DNA of 13,275 nucleotides from Deltaproteobacteria bacterium (GTDB lineage Bacteria; Desulfobacterota; DSM-4660; Desulfatiglandales; B25-G16). Made by a program: the position numbers and the translations under genes. The notes beneath the pieces were generated by a model that was not told the origin of the DNA, made no database searches, and worked only from the letters and a program-made list of their open reading frames with translations. The DNA is taken from the NCBI GenBank assembly GCA_020348625.1, contig CP070752.1, forward strand, positions 2,390,087-2,403,361, written 5' to 3'. Below, in pieces: positions 13,244-13,275 of the stretch (positions are counted from its first letter, which is position 1; every line of letters begins with the position of its first letter).

Positions 13244-13275
13244 ATTGAAAGGTATCCAGTAAAACCCTGACGTCC

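Noticed and set aside
1..13275. CRISPR array, integrase attachment site or defence system
   Set aside because: No regularly spaced repeats, no integrase, transposase, nuclease or toxin motifs, and no tRNA were seen in the window.

Overview
The window looks like chromosomal DNA from an anaerobic, acyl-CoA-metabolising bacterium, most likely a Desulfobacterota-type (former Deltaproteobacteria) lineage. This is inferred from gene content: PEP synthase, thiolase/DUF35 pairs, acyl-CoA dehydrogenase, a TRAP transporter and remnants of a fumarate-reductase-like flavoprotein. Base composition is close to balanced. No rRNA, tRNA, CRISPR array or transposase was found.

Layout. (1) 1-877, minus strand: N-terminal 292 codons of PEP synthase, with a good sigma70-type promoter at 928-956. 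(2) 1059-1254: a ~196-bp palindromic element with two 65-nt inverted arms around a core containing the GCCCTGAGCCTGTCGAAGGG motif. (3) 1408-2541, plus strand: a two-gene unit, an isochorismatase-family hydrolase and a Nudix hydrolase 9 bp apart. (4) 2542-3017: a gene-free region with three palindromes. (5) 3018-8686: a five-gene acyl-CoA operon: thiolase 1, stand-alone DUF35 protein, a 203-nt structured gap, an HMG-CoA-synthase-like protein fused to a second DUF35 domain, thiolase 2, and an acyl-CoA dehydrogenase. (6) 8965-9633: TetR-family regulator with its own candidate promoter. (7) 9743-13243: a TRAP transporter operon (dctP, dctQ, dctM) flanked by an N-terminal and a C-terminal fragment of a fumarate-reductase/AprA-like FAD protein.

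How the parts may work together. DUF35 proteins (zinc ribbon plus OB fold) partner with thiolases and HMG-CoA synthase in the archaeal acetoacetyl-CoA thiolase/HMG-CoA synthase complex, and with a thiolase in benzoylsuccinyl-CoA thiolysis (BbsA/BbsB). Here two thiolases sit with two DUF35 modules, one fused to an HMG-CoA-synthase-like protein that appears to lack the catalytic Glu and Cys, and apparently the His. With the acyl-CoA dehydrogenase this suggests a multi-enzyme complex oxidising an unusual acyl-CoA, possibly fed by the TRAP importer and controlled by the TetR protein. The substrate cannot be read from the sequence.

The least ordinary observations are the HMG-CoA-synthase-like protein without its catalytic residues, the displaced catalytic base of the dehydrogenase, the split flavoprotein pseudogene around the TRAP operon, and the palindromic element near 1.1 kb.
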